DNA of 45,183 nucleotides. It comes from an uncultured Verrucomicrobia subdivision 3 bacterium (GTDB taxonomy: Bacteria > Verrucomicrobiota > Verrucomicrobiia > Limisphaerales > UBA11358). The stretch is taken from NCBI GenBank assembly GCA_903911825.1, contig CAIWFB010000040.1, forward strand, positions 1 to 45,183, written 5' to 3'. The position numbers and the translations under genes are program-made. The first letter of the stretch is position 1. Every line of letters starts with the position of its first letter. Below the pieces are notes generated by a model. The model was not told the DNA's origin. It saw only the letters and a list, made by a program, of their open reading frames with translations, and did no database searches. Of this stretch, positions 14,931 through 22,996 are shown one piece after another.

Positions 14931-15671
14931 ATGAATAAATATTTCACATCCATTGGCGCGGCACTCGCGGTTTCGTGTGGTTGCCTCGCGGCCCAGACCA
15001 ACACCATTCCCAATCTCGGCCTCGGCGGCGGCGAATCGGATATGCACACGCATTTTCGGTTTCAGGGTGTTCCCACGAACGCCAACATCGTCAGCGTGAG
15101 CACGCATCTCATCGTGGATAAAGCGGCGACGAACGGGCTGAATTTTTTTGCGGTGCAGGTGAATTTTCCCAACAAGACCTGGGCGCATGGCGGACCGCAG
15201 GTGAACACCGGCAAGGAACTCGCGAACTGGGGCGGCCTGGTGAATCGCGGCGGCGGCTCCAAGGATTACACGGAAGTGAATTGGCAGGAGGATCTGATGC
15301 TGATCGAATGCGGCATTGATAAGCCGAACACGGTGCCGTTCAAGTGGGACCGGAACTGCGAATACATCCTCAACGTGGAGCGCGGGCAGCAGGTGCAGTT
15401 ACCGGCGGGAACCAATGAACATTTTCACGTCACCGCGCCCGCGCGCACGATGTGGGAATGGAAATTCAGCATCACCCCGGTCGGACCCGGCAAAGAAACC
15501 TTCACGTCGTTCCTCTACGATTCCGCCGATCACATTCGGAGCTTCTATCTGTGGAATGAATCGGGTTACGGTTCCCACAGCGAGGAACAGCACACGCGCT
15601 GGTCGCTGCCGGTCTATCGCGTGGCGGGCAGCACGGAGGATAAAGTTCCCACCGGCTGGACGCGCTTCTGA
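14931..15671 (+). CDS. Secreted protein of unknown function
   Basis: From the ATG at 14931 the 246-residue product has a good signal peptide (MNKYFTSIGAALAVSCGCLAAQ). Upstream in-frame starts at 14913 (ATG) and 14877 (GTG) would bury it. The mature part is beta-rich and aromatic, with VQVNFPNKTWAHGGPQV, NWGGLVNRGGGSKDY, FKWDRNCEYILNVERGQQV and TMWEWKFSITPVGPGKETF. The repeated Trp/Gly strands resemble a jelly-roll or carbohydrate-binding-like fold, somewhat like DUF3472 proteins, but I cannot assign a family. It stands alone, ahead of a short inverted-repeat element. Confidence 0.65.
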   Translation: MNKYFTSIGAALAVSCGCLAAQTNTIPNLGLGGGESDMHTHFRFQGVPTNANIVSVSTHLIVDKAATNGLNFFAVQVNFPNKTWAHGGPQVNTGKELANWGGLVNRGGGSKDYTEVNWQEDLMLIECGIDKPNTVPFKWDRNCEYILNVERGQQVQLPAGTNEHFHVTAPARTMWEWKFSITPVGPGKETFTSFLYDSADHIRSFYLWNESGYGSHSEEQHTRWSLPVYRVAGSTEDKVPTGWTRF

Positions 15672-15732
15672 TCCGCTGCCGAGCCGCCCGGCGGCTGATT
15701 CCATTCGCGCGCCCTCCGCCGCGTTGACCGCG

Positions 15733-15791
15733 AACCACGCTAAATACGCGAAGTAAAATTCCCATTCGCGTCTTTCGGGTATTTCACGGTT
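15733..15791. repeat. Inverted array of 9-base units, no gene inside
   Basis: Read from the right end inward, AAC is followed by CGTGAAATA, CCCGAAAGA and CGCGAATGG (15762-15788) with no gaps. The left end has AAC, CA, then CGCTAAATA and CGCGAAGTA (15738-15755). The layout is like the TTAAC/decamer elements at 17145 and 30008, but with 9-base units and more decay. It lies in the 238-base gap before the histidine kinase gene. Confidence 0.5.
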
Positions 15792-15909
15792 GGTAGTTTT
15801 TCCTCACCCCGCGCTCACGTTGCCAAAAGTTGTGCCACCCCGCGCAATATTCCCGTTGACGAATCATCCGGTTGTGCCATTTTGCTACTCGTAAAACAGG
15901 TTTTAACCA

Positions 15910-17139
15910 ATGGCAGCGCCAAAATCCAGTTTTCTCGACAAAGTGCTTGGCCGCATCGGGCGGTTGGACACGGAAGGGTTGCAAACGGTCGTGCAACGCC
16001 TCGCCCGGGAGCGGACTTTCCTGGAAACGCTGTTCAACACCATCGAGGACGGCGTCATTGTGGTGGATGAGCAGGGCAAGGTCATTTACTTCAATCAAGC
16101 GGTGACGCAGCTCATCGGTTTGCAAGCGGGCGCGGAGGAGCAGCACATCACCCAATTTTTGCCGGAACTAGATTGGGAGAAGATTTCCCATGCCGATCGC
16201 ACCGGCGGCGCGCAGGTGGTTCGGCATGAATTTGAAGTATTTTATCCGCGGCCGCGTTTTCTCCGGCTCTACGCCGCGCCGTTGGATGGCGAGGCCACGG
16301 GTAGTTCCGGCGTGGCGCTGATTTTGCACGATGCGACGGAGGCGCGGCAGAAAACCTTTGAAGCGATCGAAAGCGAACGCGTGCAAGCGCTGACGTTGCT
16401 CGCCGCGAGTGTGGCGCATGAAATCGGCAATCCGCTGAACGCGCTGCACATCCATCTGCAACTGATGGAGCGCGAGGTGAAGAAGTTGAAAAGTGAGGCG
16501 AGCCACGGAAAAAAATTATCGCGCAACACGCCGCACGCGTCAGTGGACGCCGCTGAAGTCGGCCAGAAGCTCGAGCAATATCTCGACGTGGCGAAGGGCG
16601 AAATCAATCGGCTGGATTACATCATCACGCAATTTCTCGGCGCGATCCGGCCTTCGCAGGCGCAGATGAAATTGGCTTCGCTCAATGACGTGGTGGAAAA
16701 GACGTTGGAATTGTTGCGCCCGGAAATTGAAAATTGCGGCGTCACGGTCACCACGAAATTGGCGCGGGCTTTGACCGCCACGCCGATTGACGCGACGCAA
16801 TTGCAGCAAGTCTTGGTGAACCTCGTCAAAAACGCCACGCAAGCGATGACCACTGGCGGCACGCTCACGCTGCAAACTGGCGAGAACAGCGACAACGTCT
16901 GGGTGAGCGTCACCGACACCGGCGGCGGCATTCCGCAGGAACAGATCAACCGCATCTTTGAACCATTTTACACGACCAAGACCAAAGGCAGCGGTCTCGG
17001 CTTGATGATCGTGCAACGCATCGTGCGCGCGCACAACGGCCGGATTGAACTGGAAAGTAACGTGGGTCGCGGCACGACCTTTCGCGTCTGGCTGCCGCTG
17101 CACGAACGCAAGCCGCGCCTGTTGGAGAATAAAAATTAA
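15910..17139 (+). CDS. Soluble PAS-domain sensor histidine kinase (NtrB-like)
   Basis: The 409-residue protein has no membrane segment. A helical N terminus leads into a PAS domain (about 36-140, LFNTIEDGVIVVDEQGKVIYFNQAV). The dimerisation helix carries the H-box ASVAHEIGNPLNALH with H170 as the phosphate acceptor. The ATPase domain has VNLVKNATQAM (N box), DTGGGIP (G1), IFEPFYTTK (F) and GSGLGLMIV (G2). It should phosphorylate the sigma-54-dependent regulator encoded 444 bases downstream. A GxxExxY element now separates the two genes. The signal is cytoplasmic and not predictable. Confidence 0.92.
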   Translation: MAAPKSSFLDKVLGRIGRLDTEGLQTVVQRLARERTFLETLFNTIEDGVIVVDEQGKVIYFNQAVTQLIGLQAGAEEQHITQFLPELDWEKISHADRTGGAQVVRHEFEVFYPRPRFLRLYAAPLDGEATGSSGVALILHDATEARQKTFEAIESERVQALTLLAASVAHEIGNPLNALHIHLQLMEREVKKLKSEASHGKKLSRNTPHASVDAAEVGQKLEQYLDVAKGEINRLDYIITQFLGAIRPSQAQMKLASLNDVVEKTLELLRPEIENCGVTVTTKLARALTATPIDATQLQQVLVNLVKNATQAMTTGGTLTLQTGENSDNVWVSVTDTGGGIPQEQINRIFEPFYTTKTKGSGLGLMIVQRIVRAHNGRIELESNVGRGTTFRVWLPLHERKPRLLENKN

Positions 17140-17144
17140 ATAAA

Positions 17145-17179
17145 TTAACCACAGATGGGCACAGATAAACACAGATGGG
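17145..17179 (+). repeat. Left inverted arm of the GxxExxY element
   Basis: TTAAC is followed by CACAGATGGG, CACAGATAAA and CACAGATGGG. The 10-base period is close to one helical turn, so each unit would offer the same DNA face. The GxxExxY start codon (17155) lies inside the first unit, and the arm encodes the first eight residues. Confidence 0.85.
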
Positions 17180-17538
17180 AAACCAACCAGATTACCGAAG
17201 CGGTGATCGGGGCGGCTTACAAAGTCGGCAATACTTTGGGCAGCGGGTTTCTTGAAAAAGTTTATGAGAATGCGCTGGCGATGGAGACGCGCAAGACTGG
17301 CTTGCTGGTCATCCAGCAACAACCAATCAATGTAAAATACGAAGATGCTATCGTTGGTGAGTTTGTGGCTGATTTACTTATTCAGGATGAAGTTCTGGTG
17401 GAATTGAAGGCCGTGAAGGCTTTGGATGAAATTCATTTGGCGCAGTGCTTGAATTATTTGAAAGCAACCGGGCTGCACATTTGTTTGCTCATCAATTTTG
17501 GAAACCCCAAGGTGGAGATCAAGCGCATCATGCTATGA
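17155..17538 (+). CDS. GxxExxY protein, PD-(D/E)xK nuclease-like
   Basis: The 127-residue protein contains the namesake motif G31-F-L-E34-K-V-Y37, then VGEFVADLLIQDEVLVELKAV, where D73, E83 and K85 fit a PD-(D/E)xK nuclease core, and the closing QCLNYLKATGLHICLLINFG. Length and motifs are complete, so it may be active. GxxExxY proteins have no established role and often occur as multiple paralogues in a genome. The start codon and first eight codons are made of the terminal decamer repeat (MGTDKHRW). The gene thus belongs to the element rather than to the surrounding two-component operon. Confidence 0.9.
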   Translation: MGTDKHRWETNQITEAVIGAAYKVGNTLGSGFLEKVYENALAMETRKTGLLVIQQQPINVKYEDAIVGEFVADLLIQDEVLVELKAVKALDEIHLAQCLNYLKATGLHICLLINFGNPKVEIKRIML

Positions 17539-17541
17539 ATT

Positions 17542-17576
17542 TTCATCTGTGTTTATCTGTGTCCATCTGTGGTTAA
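17542..17576 (-). repeat. Right inverted arm of the GxxExxY element
   Basis: Read on the minus strand: TTAAC, CACAGATGGA, CACAGATAAA, CACAGATGAA. It begins 3 bases after the GxxExxY stop codon and ends 6 bases before the start codon of the NtrC-like gene, occupying the site where a ribosome binding site would be expected. Confidence 0.85.
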
Positions 17577-17582
17577 ATTTTT

Positions 17583-18947
17583 ATGGTCGAGAAACCAACA
17601 TTGTTGATTGTCGATGACGAGAAGACGACGCGCGAAGGCTTGCGCGCCGCGCTCGACGAGCGTTACGACGTTTACATCGCCGAAGACGCGAAGGCGGCGA
17701 TGGGGCTGCTCGAATCGGAGAATTTCGATGCGTTGCTCACCGACTTCCGCTTGCCGAACGAAGACGGGATGAAGCTCATCGCCCGCGCCAAGTCGTTGCC
17801 CAAACCGCCAGTCTGCATTTTGATGACCGCTTACGGTTCGGAAGAGATCGCCGTGGAAGCGATGAAGCGTGGCGCGGATGATTACATTGCGAAAGGGCGT
17901 TTGCAGATTGACGAATTGGAAATGCGCATCGCGCGGGCGCTGAAGCGGCAGAATCTAGAATCAGAAAACGTCCAGCTTCGTAAACAGCTCGACTCCAAAT
18001 TCGGTCTGGAAAATATCGTCGGCGAATCGCCGGTGATGCGGGAGATTTTCGACATCGTGCAACAAGTCGCGCCGACGCGCGCCACTGTTTTGGTCACGGG
18101 CGAGAGTGGCACGGGCAAAGAACTCATCGCGAAAGCGGTGCATCAATTAAGTCCGCGCGCCAAGTTGCCGTTCGTCACCGTGCATTGCGCAGCGCTGTCG
18201 CCGACGTTGTTGGAGAGTGAATTGTTCGGCCACGAACGCGGCGCGTTCACGGGCGCGCACGAACGGCGCATCGGCCGTTTCGAGCAGGCGCAGGGCGGCA
18301 CGTTGTTTCTGGATGAGATTGGTGAGATTGATGCCGCGACGCAGGTGAAGCTGCTGCGTTTTCTTGGCGAACGCACGTTTGAGCGCGTCGGTTCCAACAA
18401 GACGTTGACCGCCGATGTGCGGCTCGTGGCGGCGACGAATAAACATCTAGCCGAAATGGTGAAGGCCGGCACGTTCCGCGAAGATCTGTTTTTCCGGCTG
18501 CGCGTGGTGGAAATTGAATTGCCGCCGTTGCGCGAGCGGAGTGGCGATATTCCGTTGCTGGCGCAAAATTTTCTGCGCGAGTTCGCCAAAGAGAATAACA
18601 AAGCCATCAGCGATTTCACGGTGGATGCGTTAGAGGCGATGATGAATTTTTCGTGGCCGGGCAACGTGCGGGAATTGCGCACGGCCATCGAACACGCGGT
18701 GGTGTTGAGTCGCGGCGAACGCATCACTTTGCGCGACTTGCCCGCGTCGGTGCGGCACGGCGTGGCGGCGACGGAAGTAAAATTATTATCGGGAAAAGAT
18801 TTGACGGTGAAGGATGCGGAGAAACAATTGGTCATTCGCGCACTTAAAGAAACGGATGGCAACCGCACGCGCGCGGCGCAAAAGATTGGCATGAGCCGGC
18901 GGACGTTTCACCGCAAACTGCACGAATATCACTTGGAAGGATTTTGA
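17583..18947 (+). CDS. Sigma-54-dependent response regulator (NtrC family)
   Basis: The 454-residue protein has three domains. The receiver (1-120) contains the acidic pair D11/D12, phosphoacceptor D54, MTAYG and a conserved Lys (AKG). The AAA+ domain has Walker A GESGTGKE near residue 173, GAFTGA at 220-225 for sigma-54 contact, Walker [12 protein letters not shown] and the arginine-finger region. The C-terminal Fis-type helix-turn-helix reads [23 protein letters not shown]. Paired with the upstream kinase, it should activate sigma-54 promoters. Its ATG follows the GxxExxY element by 6 bases with no Shine-Dalgarno sequence, so its expression may depend on the element. Confidence 0.96.
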   Translation: MVEKPTLLIVDDEKTTREGLRAALDERYDVYIAEDAKAAMGLLESENFDALLTDFRLPNEDGMKLIARAKSLPKPPVCILMTAYGSEEIAVEAMKRGADDYIAKGRLQIDELEMRIARALKRQNLESENVQLRKQLDSKFGLENIVGESPVMREIFDIVQQVAPTRATVLVTGESGTGKELIAKAVHQLSPRAKLPFVTVHCAALSPTLLESELFGHERGAFTGAHERRIGRFEQAQGGTLFLDEIGEIDAATQVKLLRFLGERTFERVGSNKTLTADVRLVAATNKHLAEMVKAGTFREDLFFRLRVVEIELPPLRERSGDIPLLAQNFLREFAKENNKAISDFTVDALEAMMNFSWPGNVRELRTAIEHAVVLSRGERITLRDLPASVRHGVAATEVKLLSGKDLTVKDAEKQLVIRALKETDGNRTRAAQKIGMSRRTFHRKLHEYHLEGF

Positions 18948-18950
18948 TTT

Positions 18951-20765
18951 ATGATGATCGCCGAACGGATTCAGGGTTTGATTCACCTGATGGAAGAGGG
19001 ACGCGGGGCGCGCTGGCTGCGGATCGCGACACTGGTATTGGCGGTCATCGCGCTGGCGGTGGTGTATGATTCGTTGTGCTACCGAAATTTTCTCGCGCCG
19101 GAAGCGATGGATGCCGCGCAGGTCGCTCGCAATCTCGCCGAAGGCCGTGGCTACAGCACGGATTGCATCCGTCCGTTTAGCCTCTACTTGATCAAGAAGC
19201 ACAATCAAGCCGGGCAAACGCCGGACATGCTGGCGACCAATCGAGCCGACTTTGCCCGGGTGAATACTCCGCATCCCGATCTGGCGAATGCGCCGGTCTA
19301 TCCCACAGTGCTCGCGGGTTTTCTCAAAGTGTGGACCCCGGAATGGCGGGTGCAAACGCGCAAACCGTTCTGGTCTGAAGGGGGCAGCTTTCTGCGCTAC
19401 GAGCCGGAATTTCTCATCGCCATACTGAACCAATTATTGTTGGTAGCGGTGGTGCTCCTGACTTTTTTATTGGCGCGACAGCTTTTTGATTGGCACGTAG
19501 CGTGGCTGGCGGCTTTGCTGACGCTGGGTTCGGATGTGCTGTGGAAATTCAGTGTCTCAGGTCTTTCCACCATGTTGTTACTGGTGATTTTTTTGGCGTT
19601 AGCAGTGTGCTTGACCAAAATCGAAGCGGCCGCCCGGCAAGAACTTGGCGACTCGCGGCGATTATTTCTGTTAGCGTTGGCGGCGGGGGCAGTGACTGCG
19701 CTTGGCTTTCTCACGCGTTATTCCTTCGGCTGGTTAATCGTGCCAGTGGTGGTTTTTCTGGCGCTGTATGGTGGGCCTCGGCGATTGGGCATGGCGGTGG
19801 CGGCGTTTTTGGCATTCAGCTTTTTGGTGTCGCCGTGGATTGCCCGCAACCTCGCGGTGAGCGGAACGTATTTTGGCACGGCGGGCTACGCGGTGGTGGA
19901 GGGAACGTTTGCGTTTCCCGGCACGCGTCTGCTGCAATCCATCAGCCCGGATCTGACCTCGGCTTACTGGCTGATGCCGTATGAACGAAAATTTCTCGAA
20001 AATATTCGCTACTTGTTTCAGGGCGAATTGCCGCGCCTCGGCGGGTGGTTGGGAATTCTCTTTTTTGTCGGGCTGATGATCGGCTTCCGCAACGTGGCGG
20101 CGCGGCGCTTGCGTTATTTTGTCATGCTCAGTCTGGGTATTTTCATCATCGTCCAAGCGCTCGGGCGCACGCAGCTTTCCTTCAACTCGCCGGAGATCAA
20201 TTCCGAAAATCTGCTCGTCTTGCTCACGCCCTTAGTCTGTATTTTCGGGGTGGTGTGTTTTCTCACGCTCGTGGATCAAATGGCGGTGCCCTCAGTGGGC
20301 GTGCGGTTTGGGGTCATCGGCTTGCTGGTGCTACTGGGCTGTCAGCCGTTGCTGGCGACGCTCTTGCCGCCACGCCCGTCGCCCGTCAATTATCCGCCCT
20401 ATTTTCCGCCAGATATTCAAAAAGTCTCCGGTTGGATGCGGCCCAACGAACTGATGATGAGCGATATTCCGTGGGCCGTCGCTTGGTATGGCGATCGGCA
20501 ATGCACCTGGACCACCATCAATTCCCAATACACCTTTTTTCAACTCAACGATTGGGTCAAGCCCGTGCAAGGACTCTACCTCACGCTGAATTTGATGGAT
20601 GGCAAATTATTCTCCGACTGTCTGCAAGGTGGCGTGGATAGCTGGAATAACTTTGTCTTCAAGACACTTGTCGCCAATCAACTTCCGGAAGGCTTTCCGC
20701 TGCAACATTTCCCGCTAGAGACCCTGCCGTCGGGCATGTTCCTGACCGATCGCGCGCGTTGGTAA
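18951..20765 (+). CDS. Multi-pass membrane glycosyltransferase-like protein (GT39/PMT type)
   Basis: The 604-residue protein has an N-terminal anchor helix, then EAMDAAQVARNLAEGRGYSTDCIRPFSLYLI, the extracytoplasmic loop layout of PMT/ArnT-like transferases in which the acidic residue binds the lipid-linked sugar. About ten further hydrophobic segments and a C-terminal soluble domain (about 490-604) follow. It starts 3 bases after the response-regulator stop and is probably co-transcribed with it, which suggests the two-component system influences envelope glycosylation. Donor and acceptor are unknown. Confidence 0.72.
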   Translation: MMIAERIQGLIHLMEEGRGARWLRIATLVLAVIALAVVYDSLCYRNFLAPEAMDAAQVARNLAEGRGYSTDCIRPFSLYLIKKHNQAGQTPDMLATNRADFARVNTPHPDLANAPVYPTVLAGFLKVWTPEWRVQTRKPFWSEGGSFLRYEPEFLIAILNQLLLVAVVLLTFLLARQLFDWHVAWLAALLTLGSDVLWKFSVSGLSTMLLLVIFLALAVCLTKIEAAARQELGDSRRLFLLALAAGAVTALGFLTRYSFGWLIVPVVVFLALYGGPRRLGMAVAAFLAFSFLVSPWIARNLAVSGTYFGTAGYAVVEGTFAFPGTRLLQSISPDLTSAYWLMPYERKFLENIRYLFQGELPRLGGWLGILFFVGLMIGFRNVAARRLRYFVMLSLGIFIIVQALGRTQLSFNSPEINSENLLVLLTPLVCIFGVVCFLTLVDQMAVPSVGVRFGVIGLLVLLGCQPLLATLLPPRPSPVNYPPYFPPDIQKVSGWMRPNELMMSDIPWAVAWYGDRQCTWTTINSQYTFFQLNDWVKPVQGLYLTLNLMDGKLFSDCLQGGVDSWNNFVFKTLVANQLPEGFPLQHFPLETLPSGMFLTDRARW

Positions 20766-20776
20766 ACGCCCAGAAC

Positions 20777-21784
20777 TTAAGCGGCGGCACGGCGTAACCG
20801 ATCGGCGATGCCTGACCACTCGGCCGTTTCTGGCGGCGCTTCCACCACGATCAGCGTGGCACCGTGCGCGTCGCAGCGATGCAATTCCCCGTAGAGCGCG
20901 CGCGCATACGCTTCCGCATCATGCGGAATCACACTAACTTTTTCGGCCGGAAAACCAGCGGGGATTTTGGTGTGCGCGATGACGTGGGTCGTTGAAAGTT
21001 GAAAGTTGAAAGTTGAAAGTTGCGCCAGCAAATCCGCGTCATCCCGCCAATCCAGCACCAACAATTTAGCCTGGGGCGAATAATGTTTCGCGAGCAAGCC
21101 GGGGCTGCGCAGCGTTGAATCAGAAAGTAGCGATTGGTGATCGGAAATTTCCCCGCAGACAGCCGCGAGCGATTCCGCGTGAATCATGCCGGGCCGCAAC
21201 ACGCGTGGCGGCTGCGTCGTCAAATCCAGCACCGTCGATTCGATGCCCACCTGCGATTGGCCGCCATCCACGATGAGCGAAATTTTGTCCGCGAGCTGGC
21301 CACGCACGTGTTCCGCATTCGTTGGCGAAATCTGGTTGGAAAGATTAGCGCTCGGCGCGGCGAGCGGAAAACCGCATTCGCGAATCACCGCTTGCATGAA
21401 CGGATGACTCGGCCAGCGCACGCCCACGGTTTCGCCGCCCGCCGTGACGTTGTCGGGAATATTTTTTCCGCGCGGCAACACCAGCGTCAGCGGGCCGGGC
21501 CAGAAAGCGTGGGATAATTTGACCGCCTCTGCCGGCCAGTGCGCTACGCACGCGGCGGCCATCTCATTGCTGGCGACGTGGATGATGATGGGATTGTGCG
21601 CCGGGCGGCCTTTGATCTGGAAAATTTTGGCAACGGCTTTTTCATCCAGCGCATTCGCCGCAAGACCGTAAACCGTTTCTGTGGGTAGCGCGACGACTTC
21701 GCCTGCGCGCAACCGTTTCGCAGCTACCTTGACGGCGGCGGCAAATAAAGCGGGCGTGTGCGTTGGGAGAATTTCAGCGGCCAC
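20777..21784 (-). CDS. L-threonylcarbamoyladenylate synthase, Sua5/TsaC family
   Basis: The 335-residue protein has an N-terminal YrdC domain (GEVVALPTETVYGLAANA, KIFQIKGRPAHNPIIIHV, PGPLTLVLPRG, GVRWPSHPFMQ, PLAAPSANLS) that makes threonylcarbamoyl-AMP for the t6A base of tRNAs reading ANN codons. SPGLLAKHYSPQAKL then opens the Sua5 C-terminal domain, ending near SGIADRLRRAA. This is the long Sua5 form. Residues about 255-265 (STFNFQLST) are encoded by a heptanucleotide tandem array set in frame in the Sua5 domain. The gene is convergent with the membrane glycosyltransferase gene and lies downstream of the exporter genes. Confidence 0.93.
   Translation of the reverse strand: MAAEILPTHTPALFAAAVKVAAKRLRAGEVVALPTETVYGLAANALDEKAVAKIFQIKGRPAHNPIIIHVASNEMAAACVAHWPAEAVKLSHAFWPGPLTLVLPRGKNIPDNVTAGGETVGVRWPSHPFMQAVIRECGFPLAAPSANLSNQISPTNAEHVRGQLADKISLIVDGGQSQVGIESTVLDLTTQPPRVLRPGMIHAESLAAVCGEISDHQSLLSDSTLRSPGLLAKHYSPQAKLLVLDWRDDADLLAQLSTFNFQLSTTHVIAHTKIPAGFPAEKVSVIPHDAEAYARALYGELHRCDAHGATLIVVEAPPETAEWSGIADRLRRAAA
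20991..21022 (+). repeat. Tandem GTTGAAA heptamers inside the Sua5 gene (site C)
   Basis: Four perfect copies of GTTGAAA plus a partial fifth run without gaps. On the coding (minus) strand they read as the same CAAC/TTTC repeat found in recG, and three 7-base units make 21 bases, so the frame is kept. It encodes STFNFQLST. Confidence 0.85.
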
Positions 21785-21787
21785 GGC

Positions 21788-22996
21788 TTATTCGTAGCGC
21801 AAAGCTTCAATCGGGTCGAGCCGCGAAGCTTTCCACGCGGGATAGAAACCGGAGATGATGCCGATGGCGGCGCTGGAAACACAGGCAATCCCAATCCACG
21901 CAAACGGCGTCAAAGTGGGCCAACCCGTGAAGTGCGAGGTGATTTTTGCCGCCGACATGCCAAGGGCGATGCCGAGCAATCCCCCCACCGCGCTCAACGT
22001 CACGGCTTCAATCAGAAATTGAATCAAGATGTCGCGGCCACGCGCGCCGACGGCCATGCGGATGCCGATTTCACGAGTCCGTTCCGTCACGCTCACGAGC
22101 ATGATGTTCATGATGCCGATACCGCCGACGATGAGCGACACGCTGGCGATTGCGCCCAGCAAAATTGACATGGTTTTGGAAGTAGCCGTCATCATTTGCA
22201 TCACTTCCAATTGGCTGCGCACTGTAAAATCCGGTTCAGCACTTTTATGACGGTCGCGGAGCAACGCATTAATATCAGCTTGCACCTGATTGATGTCGTC
22301 CTTGCCTGCGCACTGCACTTGAATGGAATTCACAAACGTGCGTTTCGACAATCGACGCATGTGGCTGGTGTAAGGAATCAGCACGACGTCATCCTGATCT
22401 TGCCCGAACAGATTGAAGCCCTTGGCATCCAGCACGCCGACGATTTTAAAGGGAATATTTCGGACGATGAGCGTTTGCCCCACGGGATCTTCGCTGGGAA
22501 ATAATTGATCCACGACCGTTTTGCCAATGACCGCCACTTTGGCCAGACTCCGCACATCGCCTTCGGTGAACATTGCGCCGAGAGCGACATCCCACGCCCG
22601 GATCTGCGGGTAATCCGGTGATTCGCCGAGCACCTGCGTGTTCCAATTCAAGCCGTTCGCCAGCACCTGCGAGCGGTCGCGGACTTCCGGGCTGACGGCG
22701 ACAATGTTGGCCACCTCTTTTTGGATCGCGAGCGTGTCTTCAATCGTCAACGTCGGTGCACTGCCCCAACCGCCGCGCGAACCGCCGCCCGTGAAGCTGC
22801 CAGAAAAAACGGTGACAACGTTCTGGCCGAGGCTCGCCACTTTGTCTTCCACCTGCTTCGTCGCGCCTGTGGTGATGCTCACGGCGGCGATGACGGAACT
22901 GACGCCGATGATGACGCCGAGCATCGTGAGCAAGGAGCGCATTTTATTCCGCCGCAACGCGCGACCGGCTAATTTGAATGGCGCTAAGACCCTCAT
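21788..22996 (-). CDS. MacB-type ABC transporter permease
   Basis: The 402-residue protein has the FtsX/MacB layout. An N-terminal membrane helix (LLTMLGVIIGVSSVIAAVSI) is followed by a large periplasmic domain (about 45-270, with GVLDAKGFNLFGQDQDDVVLIPY). Three C-terminal helices follow, including GGIGIMNIMLVSVTERTREIGIRMAVGA, the conserved coupling region. It forms a mechanotransmission exporter with the upstream ATPase, whose gene it overlaps by 4 bases, and the MacA-like adaptor. The substrate could be a peptide, macrolide or lipoprotein. No outer-membrane TolC gene lies in the window. Confidence 0.94.
   Translation of the reverse strand: MRVLAPFKLAGRALRRNKMRSLLTMLGVIIGVSSVIAAVSITTGATKQVEDKVASLGQNVVTVFSGSFTGGGSRGGWGSAPTLTIEDTLAIQKEVANIVAVSPEVRDRSQVLANGLNWNTQVLGESPDYPQIRAWDVALGAMFTEGDVRSLAKVAVIGKTVVDQLFPSEDPVGQTLIVRNIPFKIVGVLDAKGFNLFGQDQDDVVLIPYTSHMRRLSKRTFVNSIQVQCAGKDDINQVQADINALLRDRHKSAEPDFTVRSQLEVMQMMTATSKTMSILLGAIASVSLIVGGIGIMNIMLVSVTERTREIGIRMAVGARGRDILIQFLIEAVTLSAVGGLLGIALGMSAAKITSHFTGWPTLTPFAWIGIACVSSAAIGIISGFYPAWKASRLDPIEALRYE

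Larger units (their letters stand above)
17145..17576. mobile_element. 432-bp element: GxxExxY gene between inverted decamer arrays
   Basis: Both ends carry 35-base terminal inverted repeats: TTAAC, then three gap-free 10-base units of the form CACAGATNNN (left 17145-17179; right 17542-17576). The arms match at 32 of 35 positions. The only gene inside starts within the first left unit and stops 3 bases before the right arm. No clear target-site duplication is visible. The element sits between a histidine kinase and its regulator, ending 6 bases before the regulator's ATG. I infer a mobile or formerly mobile unit; it encodes no recognisable transposase. Confidence 0.65.

Noticed and set aside
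17145..17576. Reading the decamer arrays as a small CRISPR array
   Set aside because: Units are 10 bases with no spacers, the two sides are inverted relative to each other, and no cas genes are present.
18143..18892. Minus-strand frame under the NtrC-like gene, and similar antisense frames at 16540-17322 and 33610-34212
   Set aside because: Each lies under a gene with clear catalytic motifs and shows low-complexity Arg/Ser or His/Gln-rich sequence typical of shadow frames.
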